The position numbers and the translations under genes were made by a program. A model generated the notes under the pieces. It did not search any database. It worked only from the letters and a program-made list of their open reading frames with translations, and was not told the origin of the DNA. This document shows positions 40,568-49,663 of a stretch of DNA of 64,000 bases, in pieces. Origin of the DNA: an uncultured Draconibacterium sp. (GTDB taxonomy: Bacteria > Bacteroidota > Bacteroidia > Bacteroidales > Prolixibacteraceae); NCBI RefSeq assembly GCF_963676735.1, contig NZ_OY781464.1:95001-159000 (forward strand), given 5' to 3'. Every line of letters begins with the position of its first letter. The stretch's first letter is position 1.

Positions 40568-41377
40568 TTAATATACCTCAGGAACATAAGTCATTTCTTC
40601 CAATGGAGGACGCACATATCCTTTTTTCTCCTGGCGCTCCGGAAGCTCAATGGGCTCTTGTTCCAGTTCTTTGTATGGAATTGATTTCAGCAAATGGTGG
40701 ATGCAATTCAGGCGGGCACGTTTTTTATCATCGGCGTCAACCATATACCAGGGGCTAATTTTTGTATCGGTGTACGCAAACATTTCATCTTTTGCTTTTG
40801 AATAATCTTCAAATTTTTCCATCGATTTTATATCCATCGGACTAAGTTTCCAACGTTTTGTAGGCTCGTTAAGCCTGGCTCTGAAACGTTTCTCCTGTTC
40901 GTCCTGGCTTACCGAAAACCAGTATTTTATAAGGATAATACCCGAGCGGATAAGCATGCGTTCAAAATTGGGGCACGACCGCAAAAACTCCCAGTATTCG
41001 TCGTTACTGCAAAAGCCCATAACTTTTTCTACGCCGGCGCGGTTGTACCAGCTGCGGTCGAATAGCACCATCTCGCCTGCGGCGGGCAAGTGTGGTGCAT
41101 AACGTTGAAAATACCATTGTGATTTTTCTCTCTCGGTAGGCGTGCCCAGGGCAACAACTTTGCAAATCCGCGGATTCAGGGTTTGGATGATCCGCTTTAT
41201 GGTGCCGCCTTTTCCGGCAGCATCGCGGCCTTCAAAAATTACCACAACTTTTAATCCTTTAAATTTTATCCACTCTTGTAAGCGTACCAGTTCAATTTGA
41301 AGCCGGTTTAGTTCAGCTTCGTAAAACTTCTTCGATAACTTTCCTTTTTTGATGTATTTTTCGTTTTTCTGCTCCAT
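40568..41377 (-). CDS. ppk2: Polyphosphate kinase 2
   Basis: A 269-residue P-loop kinase that uses polyphosphate to phosphorylate nucleotides, mainly nucleoside diphosphates in this class I-type layout. Walker A is G-R-D-A-A-G-K-G-G (about 49-57), the lid and Walker B region includes L-F-D-R-S-W-Y-N-R-A-G-V-E (about 102-114), and the family segments G-T-P-T-E-R-E and Y-W-F-S-V-S-Q-D-E-Q are intact. The ATG at 41377 is preferred; the open frame reaches a TTG at 41431 but the extra residues are not family-like. A 64-base gap separates it from the end of the frameshifted ATP-grasp-like gene on the same strand. Confidence 0.95.
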   Translation of the reverse strand: MEQKNEKYIKKGKLSKKFYEAELNRLQIELVRLQEWIKFKGLKVVVIFEGRDAAGKGGTIKRIIQTLNPRICKVVALGTPTEREKSQWYFQRYAPHLPAAGEMVLFDRSWYNRAGVEKVMGFCSNDEYWEFLRSCPNFERMLIRSGIILIKYWFSVSQDEQEKRFRARLNEPTKRWKLSPMDIKSMEKFEDYSKAKDEMFAYTDTKISPWYMVDADDKKRARLNCIHHLLKSIPYKELEQEPIELPERQEKKGYVRPPLEEMTYVPEVY

Positions 41378-41441
41378 ATTTGATTGGTTGATTCGTTTAC
41401 CTAAAGTTATAAAAAAAGGAGCTAAAATCAAGTGTCACGCT

Positions 41442-42664
41442 TTAAACCAATAAGTAAGCACCAAATTTTGTGTGGGCAGAATAAGCTGTTAAGGGGCAAA
41501 ATCCAGAGACAATTTTGTGATTCGTAAGTTGTAAGGGATAGTTCTTTTTCATTTCGTTGCACAAGCTTGCAAAATCCTTTTTCGGATCATAATAGGTGAG
41601 AAAACGCCCCTTTTGTGTGGGATGAATAAATTTTTCAAGGTAAAGCGAAAGCAGCCCCATATTGTGCCTGACATTAATTTCGAGACATGGATTAACCTTT
41701 AATTGCTTGTTTTGGTCTCTGAAAATAAGCGTGTCAACGCCAAAATAGCCTTCATAACTTTCGGCGAGTTTGCTTTGTTCTAGCAGGGAAGTAAGGCCTG
41801 GTAGAATAATTTTGGGTAAGTATGTAATAAATTGCTTAACCTCGAAGTGCAGCGAATCAGGAAGCCCGTTTAAACTGTTGCCATTGTATTGCCCTTTGTA
41901 ATCGGTAGAAAAATTACTGATGCCGATAAAACTTACTTTTTTGTTTTTTAGTTTAAACTGAAAAGCAAGGTCAATAACTTTATCAAGGTATGGCTCTACA
42001 ATGGCATATCCCTGATCTTTAATAATGCCTAACAACTTGTCCCAAACTTTAGGGTGTATTGGGGTGTACCTAACGGGTTGCAATCCGCGTCCGGAGCTGC
42101 TCCAGGGAGCTTTTACCATTAGTTTGCCCCATTTTTGAAGCAGTTCCAGGTAGGTCTCATGGCTGGTGCAAACTTCAGTTAGCTGGCTTTCGGCAATAAA
42201 ATGTTCCGAGGGGTAAGTTTTTACGAGATTATGAAGGATGCTTCGAGCAAATTTTTCGAGTACAATTCGCGGTAGTCTGTTTTCCAGTTAAAAACCGGAG
42301 ATGCTTTAAATGCAGCAGCGCACGTTGGTTTTAGGTGCTCCAGTCGTTTATGCACGGCGGGGCTCCAACCCCAGGGCCTTAGTTCGTTACTGTTTGCAAT
42401 GGGGCTCGCCAGTAAATGTTTTTCGGCAATAAATTCGGGTGGTTCAATTTCCAGCTGTTCAAGTTGCAAATGAAACGCTGAATCAGGCAACTCAGGAACC
42501 AAAACAATATCTTTTTTATTGGCGAAATACAAGGGCAGTGTAGCCATGTCGGCTTCCATTTTTTGTAAAAGCCTGTTGGCTTGCCACGATGCATTGCCGT
42601 TTGCCACAGCATATTCGCAGGTAGGATTAAAAAGAAAAATATTGGGATAGTGCTTGTCTTGCAT
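41442..42664 (-). pseudogene. ATP-grasp-like protein split by a single-base frameshift
   Basis: Two frames on the minus strand, 42664-42221 (147 codons, begins M-Q-D-K-H-Y-P-N-I) and 42119-41442, read as halves of one protein of about 407 residues. The gap between them is open in the second frame back to an A5 run (plus-strand T5, 42252-42256): adding one A there joins Y-S-K to K-F-A-R-S-I-L-H-N-L-V-K-T without a stop. The second half contains M-V-K-A-P-W-S-S-S-G-R-G-L, like the nucleotide-binding Lys and glycine-rich loop of ATP-grasp ligases, and L-E-I-N-V-R-H-N-M-G near the end, like the metal-binding E-x-N motif. The product and substrate are unknown. It could be a true mutation, a sequencing error in a homopolymer, or slippage. 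Confidence 0.75.
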
Positions 42665-42678
42665 GGCGCGAAATTAAC

Positions 42679-42708
42679 GAAAAAACGGGCTGTGTTATCA
42701 GCCCGTTT
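42679..42708 (-). terminator. Terminator at the end of the exporter operon
   Basis: AAACGGGCTG (42683-42692) and CAGCCCGTTT (42699-42708) form a perfect 10-pair stem with a 6-base loop. Read on the minus strand it is followed by a T-rich tail, so it ends the adaptor-permease-TolC-adaptor operon just before the next minus-strand gene. Confidence 0.9.
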
Positions 42709-42730
42709 CTGTTTTTGGTATACTTTCTTT

Positions 42731-43966
42731 TTAAATCGCCTCAGGAGTTGGATTAAGCACTACTTTGTCGCCTGCTTTTATTCCACTTTTAATGCGAATA
42801 AATTTGTCGTTTTCGAGGCCTGTGGTAACCGGTGTTTTTTGTTTGCCTTCACGTGTTGCAAGGTAAACGAAGCTTTCCCCGTTCTCGTTGAGAACTGCAT
42901 TTAGCGGAACAAATAAAGCCTCTGCTTCATTCGCCAGAATGATTTCGTTATTGCTCGACATGGCCGGTTTAAGCCCCTGGTTGGTTTCATCCAAGTGAAT
43001 AACAACCTTAAAAACTTTCATATCAAAATCTTTATGATCTTCTCCAACAAGGGCAATCGTCTTTATTTCTCCGTTAATTACTACGTCTTCAAGTGCATCA
43101 AACGATACCCTTACTTTATCTCCCACCTCAACTTTAGCAATATCAATTTCTTTAACGTATGTTTCTGAAATTACTTTCGACATATCTGGCAAGGTAGCAA
43201 TGGGAGGGCCAAACGCCCAGGTTGAAATATTGCCGTCTTTACTGTATTTAGTGCCATCCCAGTTTTCGCCAAAAATTACAATACCATCCTCGGGAGCGGT
43301 AATACGTGCCGCGCGCATGGCCTCCTGAAATTTTTCTATTCTTTTGCGGCTGCGTTCCACATGTTCTTCTGAGCGGCCTACCTTCATTTTTAATCTGTTT
43401 TGGCGCAGCAGGTAGTCGCGTTGTTTTTTTGCAATCGCGTTTTCTGCTTTTTTATAGGTCATTTGGGCTTTGCGCTGGTAGGCTGCCGATTCGTAAACTG
43501 ATTGTTCCAAATCAATTTTATTGTATTCCAGATCAAGGTGTGCATTTTTTATGTCCTCGCGGAGTTCAGTTAGTTGTACAGTGCTGTCGATCCTGGCATT
43601 CTTTAAATCTGCCTCTTCTGTTTCCAGTTTTTGCTGTTCTTCGCGCATACCGGAAATAATCTGGCTGGCATCAAGCTGCATGATAAAGTCGCCCTTTTTG
43701 ACGTATTTTCCATCTTGTGCGAGGTTCAGAATTTTCAAGTTCCATATCCTCAGGTCTCTGTCGCCCAGTATTTTGGGCATGGGGATTGGTGTTGCAACCA
43801 AACCGTTAATTTCTCCGTTACAACTCAGCGTAGCTTCAAAAGGGCCTTTTTCAACCACATAATATTTTTCCGATTCGCCGGTGGTTAATGTGGTAGCAAA
43901 TACCGCTGCTACTATCAGCAGCAGTCCTGCTATAACAATTATTATATGTTTTCTTTTTACCGCCAT
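42731..43966 (-). CDS. HlyD/MacA-family periplasmic adaptor (second adaptor of the operon)
   Basis: A 411-residue adaptor anchored by an N-terminal helix (about 7-26). The layout is that of membrane-fusion proteins: a lipoyl-like half (about 35-110), a long alpha-helical hairpin (about 105-215, E-E-Q-Q-K-L-E-T-E-E-A-D-L-K-N and R-S-E-E-H-V-E-R-S-R-K-R-I-E-K), the second lipoyl half with I-T-A-P-E-D-G-I-V, then beta-barrel and membrane-proximal domains (about 270-400). It would bridge the inner-membrane permease and TolC. It begins 3 bases after tolC, as the last gene of the operon. It is a diverged paralogue of the first adaptor (47075-48469). Confidence 0.9.
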   Translation of the reverse strand: MAVKRKHIIIVIAGLLLIVAAVFATTLTTGESEKYYVVEKGPFEATLSCNGEINGLVATPIPMPKILGDRDLRIWNLKILNLAQDGKYVKKGDFIMQLDASQIISGMREEQQKLETEEADLKNARIDSTVQLTELREDIKNAHLDLEYNKIDLEQSVYESAAYQRKAQMTYKKAENAIAKKQRDYLLRQNRLKMKVGRSEEHVERSRKRIEKFQEAMRAARITAPEDGIVIFGENWDGTKYSKDGNISTWAFGPPIATLPDMSKVISETYVKEIDIAKVEVGDKVRVSFDALEDVVINGEIKTIALVGEDHKDFDMKVFKVVIHLDETNQGLKPAMSSNNEIILANEAEALFVPLNAVLNENGESFVYLATREGKQKTPVTTGLENDKFIRIKSGIKAGDKVVLNPTPEAI

Positions 43967-43969
43967 CGC

Positions 43970-45451
43970 TTAATTTTCAAGTAGTTTGTTGTAATCTGCC
44001 ACCAAAGGTTTTCTTTGTTCAAAATCAAAAAGTGTTAAACTTCTTAATCTGTAGTAAGCTGCCCAGTAGTCGCGTAATTGCGAGAGATACGACATTCGGG
44101 CCGTTTCCTGGTCGTTGCTGGCAATGTTTAGTTTAATCACATCAATTTTACCAATCAGAAAACGCTGAAAGGTTACATCGTAGCCCATTTTGGCCACTGT
44201 ATCGGCTTTGGCTGCAGTGTATACCTGGCCGGCCTGCAGGTTAAACTCCAAAACACTTTGGTAAATATCCTGTTCAAAATCAATTCGTTCCTGTTTAATG
44301 GTAGCCAGAGCAACTTCGCGGTTCGATTTGGCCATTGAATAGCGCCCTTTACCTCGGCCCCAGTCAACAATCGGAATATTTAGTCCCAGGCTAAAGCGTT
44401 GACTTTTATCTGGTTCAACATAAACCTGGTCGAAGTCTTCGGCACTTTGGTTTAGGCCATACATGGCAAACAGCGTAGTATTTAAACCCCGCTCCGATTT
44501 TGCTTCTGCTACATTTTCATCTTGCTGCAGTTTTTGTTGCTGATGCCCCAGAATCTCCGGATTGTTTTTAATGGCTTCGCTAATGGCCTCGTCGGGGTTA
44601 ATTTGTAACGCAGGAATTTCGCTAGGAACAATACATTTAACGAGCGTTTCTTTTGGCAGCCCCAAAAAAGAGTTGAGCCTGGCCTGTGCCCTTTTTTCAT
44701 CGAGTTGGGCAATGTTTAATGCTTGTTCGTTGTTTAACAGTCGCAGTTCAAGTTCAAGCAGTTCATCTTGTGTTACTGTTCCCACCTGAAAGCGGCCTTT
44801 ACCAATTTTATAAAGCGTATCGGCATTGGCGTAATTCATTTCTGCAATGTTTTTCTGAATTTGTGCATTTATCAATCCGAAAAAACGAATGGTAGAAGTT
44901 ACGCGCAGGTCTTCCATGTCCTGTATGAATTCTTTTTTTGCTTTCTCAAATTTTAGCGGTTCTATTTTCGATTCCCATTTCAGGCGATTGTAGCCGTTAA
45001 GTTCTTGTTGAAAACCGATACTGATAGGCGTTGCATTGTACGATGTTTTTTTGTCGCCACCCAGGTTTTTTACCATACCCAGTTCCGAGCGTAAAAATAC
45101 CTGCCCACCGGTTAGCGTTACGTTTTGTACGGCCGAAACAGCTACCTCGGAGTTAAAGTATTCGCGCAGTCGAAATTCATCTTCGTTGGTTTCAAAATTG
45201 TATTCTTTATTGCGGTAGCGGTTAAAATCGAGCGGGTTGGCGCTTAACGAAATGCTGGGTAAGCGCTCGGCTTTGTAAAAGCGGTATTCCCAATAGCTGG
45301 CCAGGTACATGTTTTTATTTCTGAATGCATCAATCGATTGTTTCGAGGCCAGATCGATAACATCGGGAAGCGTAAGTACCATTTCTTCCTGGGCCAGTGT
45401 GTTTAGGCTTAGCCCCATGATTAGCAGTAGTGATAGATATATATTTTTCAT
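43970..45451 (-). CDS. TolC-family outer-membrane channel
   Basis: A 493-residue protein from ATG 45451, which opens a signal peptide (N-I-Y-L-S-L-L-L-I-M-G-L, cleavage after L-A-Q, about residue 22); further upstream in-frame codons lie in the leader repeat. The body is the two-fold helical repeat of TolC proteins, with long helices such as L-E-L-R-L-L-N-N-E-Q-A-L-N-I-A-Q-L and a second set rich in Gln and Glu, and the G-L-N-I-P-I-V-D-W-G-R-G-K signature of outer-membrane efflux proteins. It forms the outer-membrane duct for the adaptors and permease of the same operon. It is preceded by a 225-base gap holding a tandem repeat. Confidence 0.93.
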   Translation of the reverse strand: MKNIYLSLLLIMGLSLNTLAQEEMVLTLPDVIDLASKQSIDAFRNKNMYLASYWEYRFYKAERLPSISLSANPLDFNRYRNKEYNFETNEDEFRLREYFNSEVAVSAVQNVTLTGGQVFLRSELGMVKNLGGDKKTSYNATPISIGFQQELNGYNRLKWESKIEPLKFEKAKKEFIQDMEDLRVTSTIRFFGLINAQIQKNIAEMNYANADTLYKIGKGRFQVGTVTQDELLELELRLLNNEQALNIAQLDEKRAQARLNSFLGLPKETLVKCIVPSEIPALQINPDEAISEAIKNNPEILGHQQQKLQQDENVAEAKSERGLNTTLFAMYGLNQSAEDFDQVYVEPDKSQRFSLGLNIPIVDWGRGKGRYSMAKSNREVALATIKQERIDFEQDIYQSVLEFNLQAGQVYTAAKADTVAKMGYDVTFQRFLIGKIDVIKLNIASNDQETARMSYLSQLRDYWAAYYRLRSLTLFDFEQRKPLVADYNKLLEN

Positions 45452-45494
45452 CTTATTAAAATTGTTTGTTTTATAAGGTATAAGATGGAACTCC
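45446..45494 (-). repeat. Leader repeat, copy next to tolC
   Basis: About 49 bases that end in the tolC start codon. They match the segment 45551-45599 in the same orientation at about 84 percent identity by direct alignment (8 mismatches), with a period of 105 bases. On the minus strand both copies read AACAAACAATTT[TC]AATAAG followed by ATGAAA. Confidence 0.75.
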
Positions 45495-45550
45495 CGATGA
45501 ATTTTCATCATTCTTGATTGTGTAGCTTCGAATGCTATAATTCATGCTCG

Positions 45551-45599
45551 TTTCATCTTATTGAAATTGTTTGTTTTTGAAGGAACAAGACGGAACATC
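45551..45599 (-). repeat. Leader repeat, upstream copy
   Basis: Second copy of the tolC leader. Here the ATGAAA is followed by CGAGCATGA, so it would encode only four residues (M-K-R-A) before a stop. It looks like a duplicated ribosome-binding and start region whose coding part is gone or never existed. Confidence 0.7.
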
Positions 45600-45676
45600 C
45601 ATGAATACGATGTGCAGCTTTTATGAGTATTTGTTTTCTCATGGTTGTTTTAAAGTTTTATTCCCGGGTAAATAAT

Positions 45677-47056
45677 TTATGAACGCAGCGAAACAACAGG
45701 GTCGTTTTCGGCAGCTCGTTTGGCCGGCAGGTAACCAAAAATAATTCCAACGCCAACCGAAACTCCAAAGGCTATAAAAATGCTGAATGCCGAAATAATG
45801 GTTTTTATATCGAACATGGCTGTAATTATTTTCGACAGCACAACCCCCAGAATAATTCCGATAATACCACCGGTTAAGCTAATCAGTGTCGATTCAGAAA
45901 GAAACTGGGCAATAATATCTTTTTGCTTGGCCCCCAGTGCTTGTCGCACGCCAATTTCGCGAATACGTTCGAGCACCGATGCCAGCATAATATTCATAAT
46001 GCCAATTCCGCCAACCACCAGCGAAATGCCGGCAATAACCCCTAATACAATGTTGAAAATCTTTTTGGTTTTCTGCTGTTGTTTTAAAAGCAGTTCCGGA
46101 ATGGTTACTTCAAAATCGTACAACTCGGAGTGCCTACGCAGCAACATGCGCTTTATCAGCGTTGCCGATGCCCCCAGCTGTTCGGTTTCTTTTACCTGCA
46201 CAATTATTTTATCCAACTGGTTCAGGTTATCGTCGGTATCCACGGGCTCGTCGGTTTGCTCGGGGCCACCAAAAATAACCACCATACCTTCGCCTCCTCC
46301 GTTTTTGTTGGCTTTAAGTACCTCGTCGGCACGAATAAGCGAACGGTTTTTAAACCGAAGCAGCATGGTTTGTACGGGAATAAAAATTTTATTGTCGGAG
46401 CTGCTGATACCCAGTTCGTCGGAAGCCGATGCTGTAAAATCGCGACGTTCAACAACGCCTACAATTCTGAGCCAAATCTGACCACATTTTATATACTGCC
46501 CAATAGGGTTTTGTTGACGAAAAAACTGCTCTTTAATGTTGTTGCCAATAACACAAACGGGTAAGCCTTTTTCAATTTGAACAGGGTTAAACCGGTTTCC
46601 CTCGGCCAGTTGCATATTAAACAAATCGAAGTAATGGTTTTCAATGCCTTCGAGTACCACTGGTTTGCTAATGCCATTAAGCAGGGCCGAGTAGTTAAAC
46701 GAAATTACGGGTGTTATTCGTTCAACGGTAGGCAAAATAGTTTTTATGGCCTGTACGTCAAGCAAGGTAAGCCCTTTCGAAAACTTTTTTGCTGTAGGCT
46801 GCCCGCTGCCTTCGCCGCTGGTTCCGGCGCCATCTGAAAGCGAGTAGGAACTGGGCGTAATAACAATGTTGTTTACCCCCACCAGTTTTATTTGTTCCAG
46901 AATCTCTTGTTCTGCACCGTTTCCAATAGCCATCATGCTAATTACTGCAGCCACACCAAAAATAATCCCCAGTGCCGTAAGAATTGATTTCAGGCGGTTG
47001 GCGATAATAGCCTCAACCGCAATTAATACGTCGTGTAAATATCTTTTAATAAACAT
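45677..47056 (-). CDS. ABC transporter permease, MacB type (no fused ATPase)
   Basis: A 459-residue inner-membrane protein with an N-terminal helix (about 22-45, R-L-K-S-I-L-T-A-L-G-I-I-F-G-V-A-A-V), a periplasmic MacB_PCD domain (about 50-320) and a C-terminal FtsX domain of three helices (about 335-450) with E-R-I-R-E-I-G-V-R-Q-A-L-G-A-K, the coupling-helix segment that contacts an ATPase. It lacks the N-terminal ATP-binding domain of E. coli MacB, so a separate ATPase is needed, and none is encoded in this cluster. It lies 18 bases after the first adaptor gene and upstream of tolC. It most likely belongs to a MacAB-TolC-like exporter; the substrate is unknown. Confidence 0.9.
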   Translation of the reverse strand: MFIKRYLHDVLIAVEAIIANRLKSILTALGIIFGVAAVISMMAIGNGAEQEILEQIKLVGVNNIVITPSSYSLSDGAGTSGEGSGQPTAKKFSKGLTLLDVQAIKTILPTVERITPVISFNYSALLNGISKPVVLEGIENHYFDLFNMQLAEGNRFNPVQIEKGLPVCVIGNNIKEQFFRQQNPIGQYIKCGQIWLRIVGVVERRDFTASASDELGISSSDNKIFIPVQTMLLRFKNRSLIRADEVLKANKNGGGEGMVVIFGGPEQTDEPVDTDDNLNQLDKIIVQVKETEQLGASATLIKRMLLRRHSELYDFEVTIPELLLKQQQKTKKIFNIVLGVIAGISLVVGGIGIMNIMLASVLERIREIGVRQALGAKQKDIIAQFLSESTLISLTGGIIGIILGVVLSKIITAMFDIKTIISAFSIFIAFGVSVGVGIIFGYLPAKRAAENDPVVSLRS

Positions 47057-47074
47057 TGTAATTTATTTTGGTGG

Positions 47075-48469
47075 CTAACTGGCTGATTTGGTAATGGTAA
47101 CGCCCGGAGGAAGTTTTATTCCGGCAGGCAGTTCAGGAGTTTTTGGTTTCTCCTGTTCTCTTTTTAGTCTTTCGGCTTCTTCTTTTTCTTTTTGCTCTGC
47201 TGCTTTTTGTTGCATGTCGGCATAAATTTCAAAACCTACAAGTTTGTAGTCATCGGTATTATCGGGTTCGAGCAGTAACAGCTCCTGGTCTTCTTCCAGT
47301 CCCTGGCTAACAATCATGTAATTTTCGTTGGTTGGCCCGGGTTCAATAATCTGTCGGGTTTCCGATTTGGGCAGGTACACAAACGATAAACTGTCGTTAT
47401 GAAATACAGCCTCGATAGGAACAAAAATGGCTTCTTCCATAAAATTGGCCTGAATGGTGTTACTGGTTGTCATCGCCGGTTTTAAATCGGGGTCGGAGCC
47501 GTTAACTTTTATTTTTACCTCAAACACCTTGGCATCGCTTTTGGGCATTAGCTGTCCCATGTTGGCCACCGTGGCTACTTCGCCGCTAAGGGTTTTATCC
47601 GGAAAAGCATCGATACCAATATTTACTTTCTGGCCCGGTTTTATCAGGGCAATGTCAATTTCGTTTATAAAGGTTTTGGTAACCAGGTTATCCATATTCG
47701 GGAAAGTGGCAATTATGGGGCTCCATTGCGAAACACGCGAGCCTGTTTTTACCGTTCCTCCCCATTCGTACTGGTGGTACGAGATGATACCCGCTTTGGG
47801 AGAATACACAATCAGTTGATCCATTAATTCCTCCAGGGCATCAACACGTTCGCGAATTTGTTTGTAATTGATGAATTTACGGTTTACTTTATTTACTTCC
47901 TGTTGTGTTTTTAATTCGTAGGCTTGTTTTGATTGTTCAAGCTTTCGTAAGGCTTTATCGTAATCCATTTTTACCTTTTTCTGTTCCGATGGCGATTCAT
48001 AAATCGACTCATCCACAGCAATTTTACGCTCTTCAACATCCATTTCGGCGTTAATAATTAAATCGCGTTCGTTGCTAAGGGTAAGGTTCGAGTCTATTTT
48101 ACTGTCGTTGTATTCCGAGAGCGTTTTCTCCAGTTCATCCATGGCATTTTTTAGTTGCTCCTGCACGGCCTGGTGGTCGAGTGTGGCTACATAATCGCCC
48201 GAATCAACATAGGTCCCCTCTTCAACAATATCGGTAATGGTAAGGTTGGAGATTCGTGTTTGGCGGTCTTTCATTTTCTCCGGAATATATACGTGGTCAG
48301 AGTTTTCCGACTCGAGCTGCCCGCTGGAGTACACCAATACTTCAAATGGGCCTTTTTGTACCTGCGTTGTAATTTGGGTTGTTTCGGTGTTTGAACCTGC
48401 AAAAACAAATAAAACCACTGCCAGCAGAACTACAGCAATGGCGGCAAACAGCCAGTTTTTTTTCTTCAT
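47075..48469 (-). CDS. HlyD/MacA-family periplasmic adaptor (first adaptor of the operon)
   Basis: A 464-residue adaptor with an N-terminal membrane helix (about 6-24). The lipoyl halves (about 40-110 and 215-240), a helical hairpin (about 105-205) with E-K-T-L-S-E-Y-N-D-S-K and N-R-K-F-I-N-Y-K-Q-I-R-E-R-V, and the beta-barrel region with K-V-N-I-G-I-D-A-F-P-D-K give the membrane-fusion-protein order. An unusual C-terminal tail (about 410-464) is a charged coiled-coil-like run (Q-K-A-A-E-Q-K-E-K-E-E-A-E-R) followed by a proline-rich end (L-P-A-G-I-K-L-P-P-G-V), absent from the second adaptor. It is the first gene of the operon and probably follows a promoter in the 257-base gap upstream. Confidence 0.9.
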   Translation of the reverse strand: MKKKNWLFAAIAVVLLAVVLFVFAGSNTETTQITTQVQKGPFEVLVYSSGQLESENSDHVYIPEKMKDRQTRISNLTITDIVEEGTYVDSGDYVATLDHQAVQEQLKNAMDELEKTLSEYNDSKIDSNLTLSNERDLIINAEMDVEERKIAVDESIYESPSEQKKVKMDYDKALRKLEQSKQAYELKTQQEVNKVNRKFINYKQIRERVDALEELMDQLIVYSPKAGIISYHQYEWGGTVKTGSRVSQWSPIIATFPNMDNLVTKTFINEIDIALIKPGQKVNIGIDAFPDKTLSGEVATVANMGQLMPKSDAKVFEVKIKVNGSDPDLKPAMTTSNTIQANFMEEAIFVPIEAVFHNDSLSFVYLPKSETRQIIEPGPTNENYMIVSQGLEEDQELLLLEPDNTDDYKLVGFEIYADMQQKAAEQKEKEEAERLKREQEKPKTPELPAGIKLPPGVTITKSAS

Positions 48470-48726
48470 TTTGGTATGTTTTAAGTTTTCAATGGTAACG
48501 GATTGGTGTGTGCATGCGGGTACGTGTTTTTACGTTGAATTTTGAGGTTGTTGTTTCATGGTTTTCGCTTTCGTTTTTTGGTTGAGTAATCGTTTTTCTG
48601 TTAAACAAAAACTATGCCTTGCTTAATTTTTAACGAAAGAAACAAAAAATAATTATGAAATTTTGTTAAATAAACTTCAAATAAACTAAATGTGTAGTTT
48701 TTTAACTGAAAAAACAGTTTGGTGGC

Positions 48727-49626
48727 TTAGTGCCTGGTTCTGAAGATGCCTGCCTGGGCCAGTGCCATAACCAAAACGCCAATAACGGTAATCATTCCGC
48801 CAATAAACTGGTGCAAAACCGGGAACGTATTAAACACCACAAAAGCGCCAATTAGCACAAAAATACCTTTCAAGGTTTGTACAATAGCCGAGCGCGATGC
48901 CTCGATAAAATGGTACGAATAATAGACGGTTAGTATGGCAATAAACTCGAGAAAAGCACCAACCGATATATTGGCAAAGGCCTTTGCAGGAATATTTGCC
49001 TCGGGTTGGTAAACAAAAAACATAATAAGCGAAAACAGGAACAGCCAGGTGTAGCGGTTAAGGTTAAACAATTCGGGGCTTATATTTTTTACGTGCACTT
49101 TCACAATAAGGGTTGCAGTGGTGGCAAAAAGTGCGTTAATAAGTACCACGCCTGTTCCGGCAATAAACAGCGTTTTTAAACTGGTACCCCCCGTGTAGCT
49201 TATAACAAAGGTACCTATAAGGGCCAGTGAAGCGCCAACAATTTCAACCCAGCCAAATTTTTCTTTTAGTATTATAATTCCCCCCAGGGTAACCATAACG
49301 GGGAAGAGGTTGCCAATAAACGAGGTAATGGCGGGGTCGGGAATAATGTTAATGGAAATAAAAAAGGTTGTGGTGGTGAGTATTTCTAAAAAACCCAGTA
49401 AAAGTAATATGCGTGCCTGTTTTTTGCTGAGCCGGTTTAACTGGGCAATTTTTTTTCCTTTGAAGGCAAACAATAAACTAAAAAGCATGCCAAAACCACA
49501 CCAGTAAATACCAAATTGTGTTAAATGAATTTGGTTTAAAGCGGCTTTACTAAAAATATATACGTTTGAAAAAGCAATGGTGGCAACCAGTGCCAGCAGG
49601 TATCCTTTGTATGTGGCTGTTTTCAT
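48727..49626 (-). CDS. DMT-superfamily transporter (EamA type)
   Basis: A 299-residue membrane protein with 10 helices arranged as two EamA repeats (about 8-140 and 155-295). Each repeat shows the usual pattern of short loops and a glycine-rich fourth helix; the first repeat has the P-x-x-T-S-F-I-G-N-L-F-P-V-segment and the second E-A-S-R-S-A-I-V-Q-T. Such proteins export or import small metabolites; the substrate is unknown. ATG 49626 is preferred over a TTG four codons earlier. A minus-strand TATATTTG (plus-strand CAAATATA, 49656-49663) is a perfect -7 element 30 bases upstream. The 257 bases between this gene and the first adaptor gene hold no other gene. Confidence 0.88.
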   Translation of the reverse strand: MKTATYKGYLLALVATIAFSNVYIFSKAALNQIHLTQFGIYWCGFGMLFSLLFAFKGKKIAQLNRLSKKQARILLLLGFLEILTTTTFFISINIIPDPAITSFIGNLFPVMVTLGGIIILKEKFGWVEIVGASLALIGTFVISYTGGTSLKTLFIAGTGVVLINALFATTATLIVKVHVKNISPELFNLNRYTWLFLFSLIMFFVYQPEANIPAKAFANISVGAFLEFIAILTVYYSYHFIEASRSAIVQTLKGIFVLIGAFVVFNTFPVLHQFIGGMITVIGVLVMALAQAGIFRTRH

Positions 49627-49655
49627 GCTGAAACCCAATGTTTTTTTTGATGGCT

Positions 49656-49663
49656 CAAATATA
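49656..49663 (-). promoter_or_regulatory. -7 element of the DMT transporter promoter
   Basis: CAAATATA on the plus strand is TATATTTG on the minus strand, a perfect TAnnTTTG. The -33 element is not clear. Confidence 0.45.
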
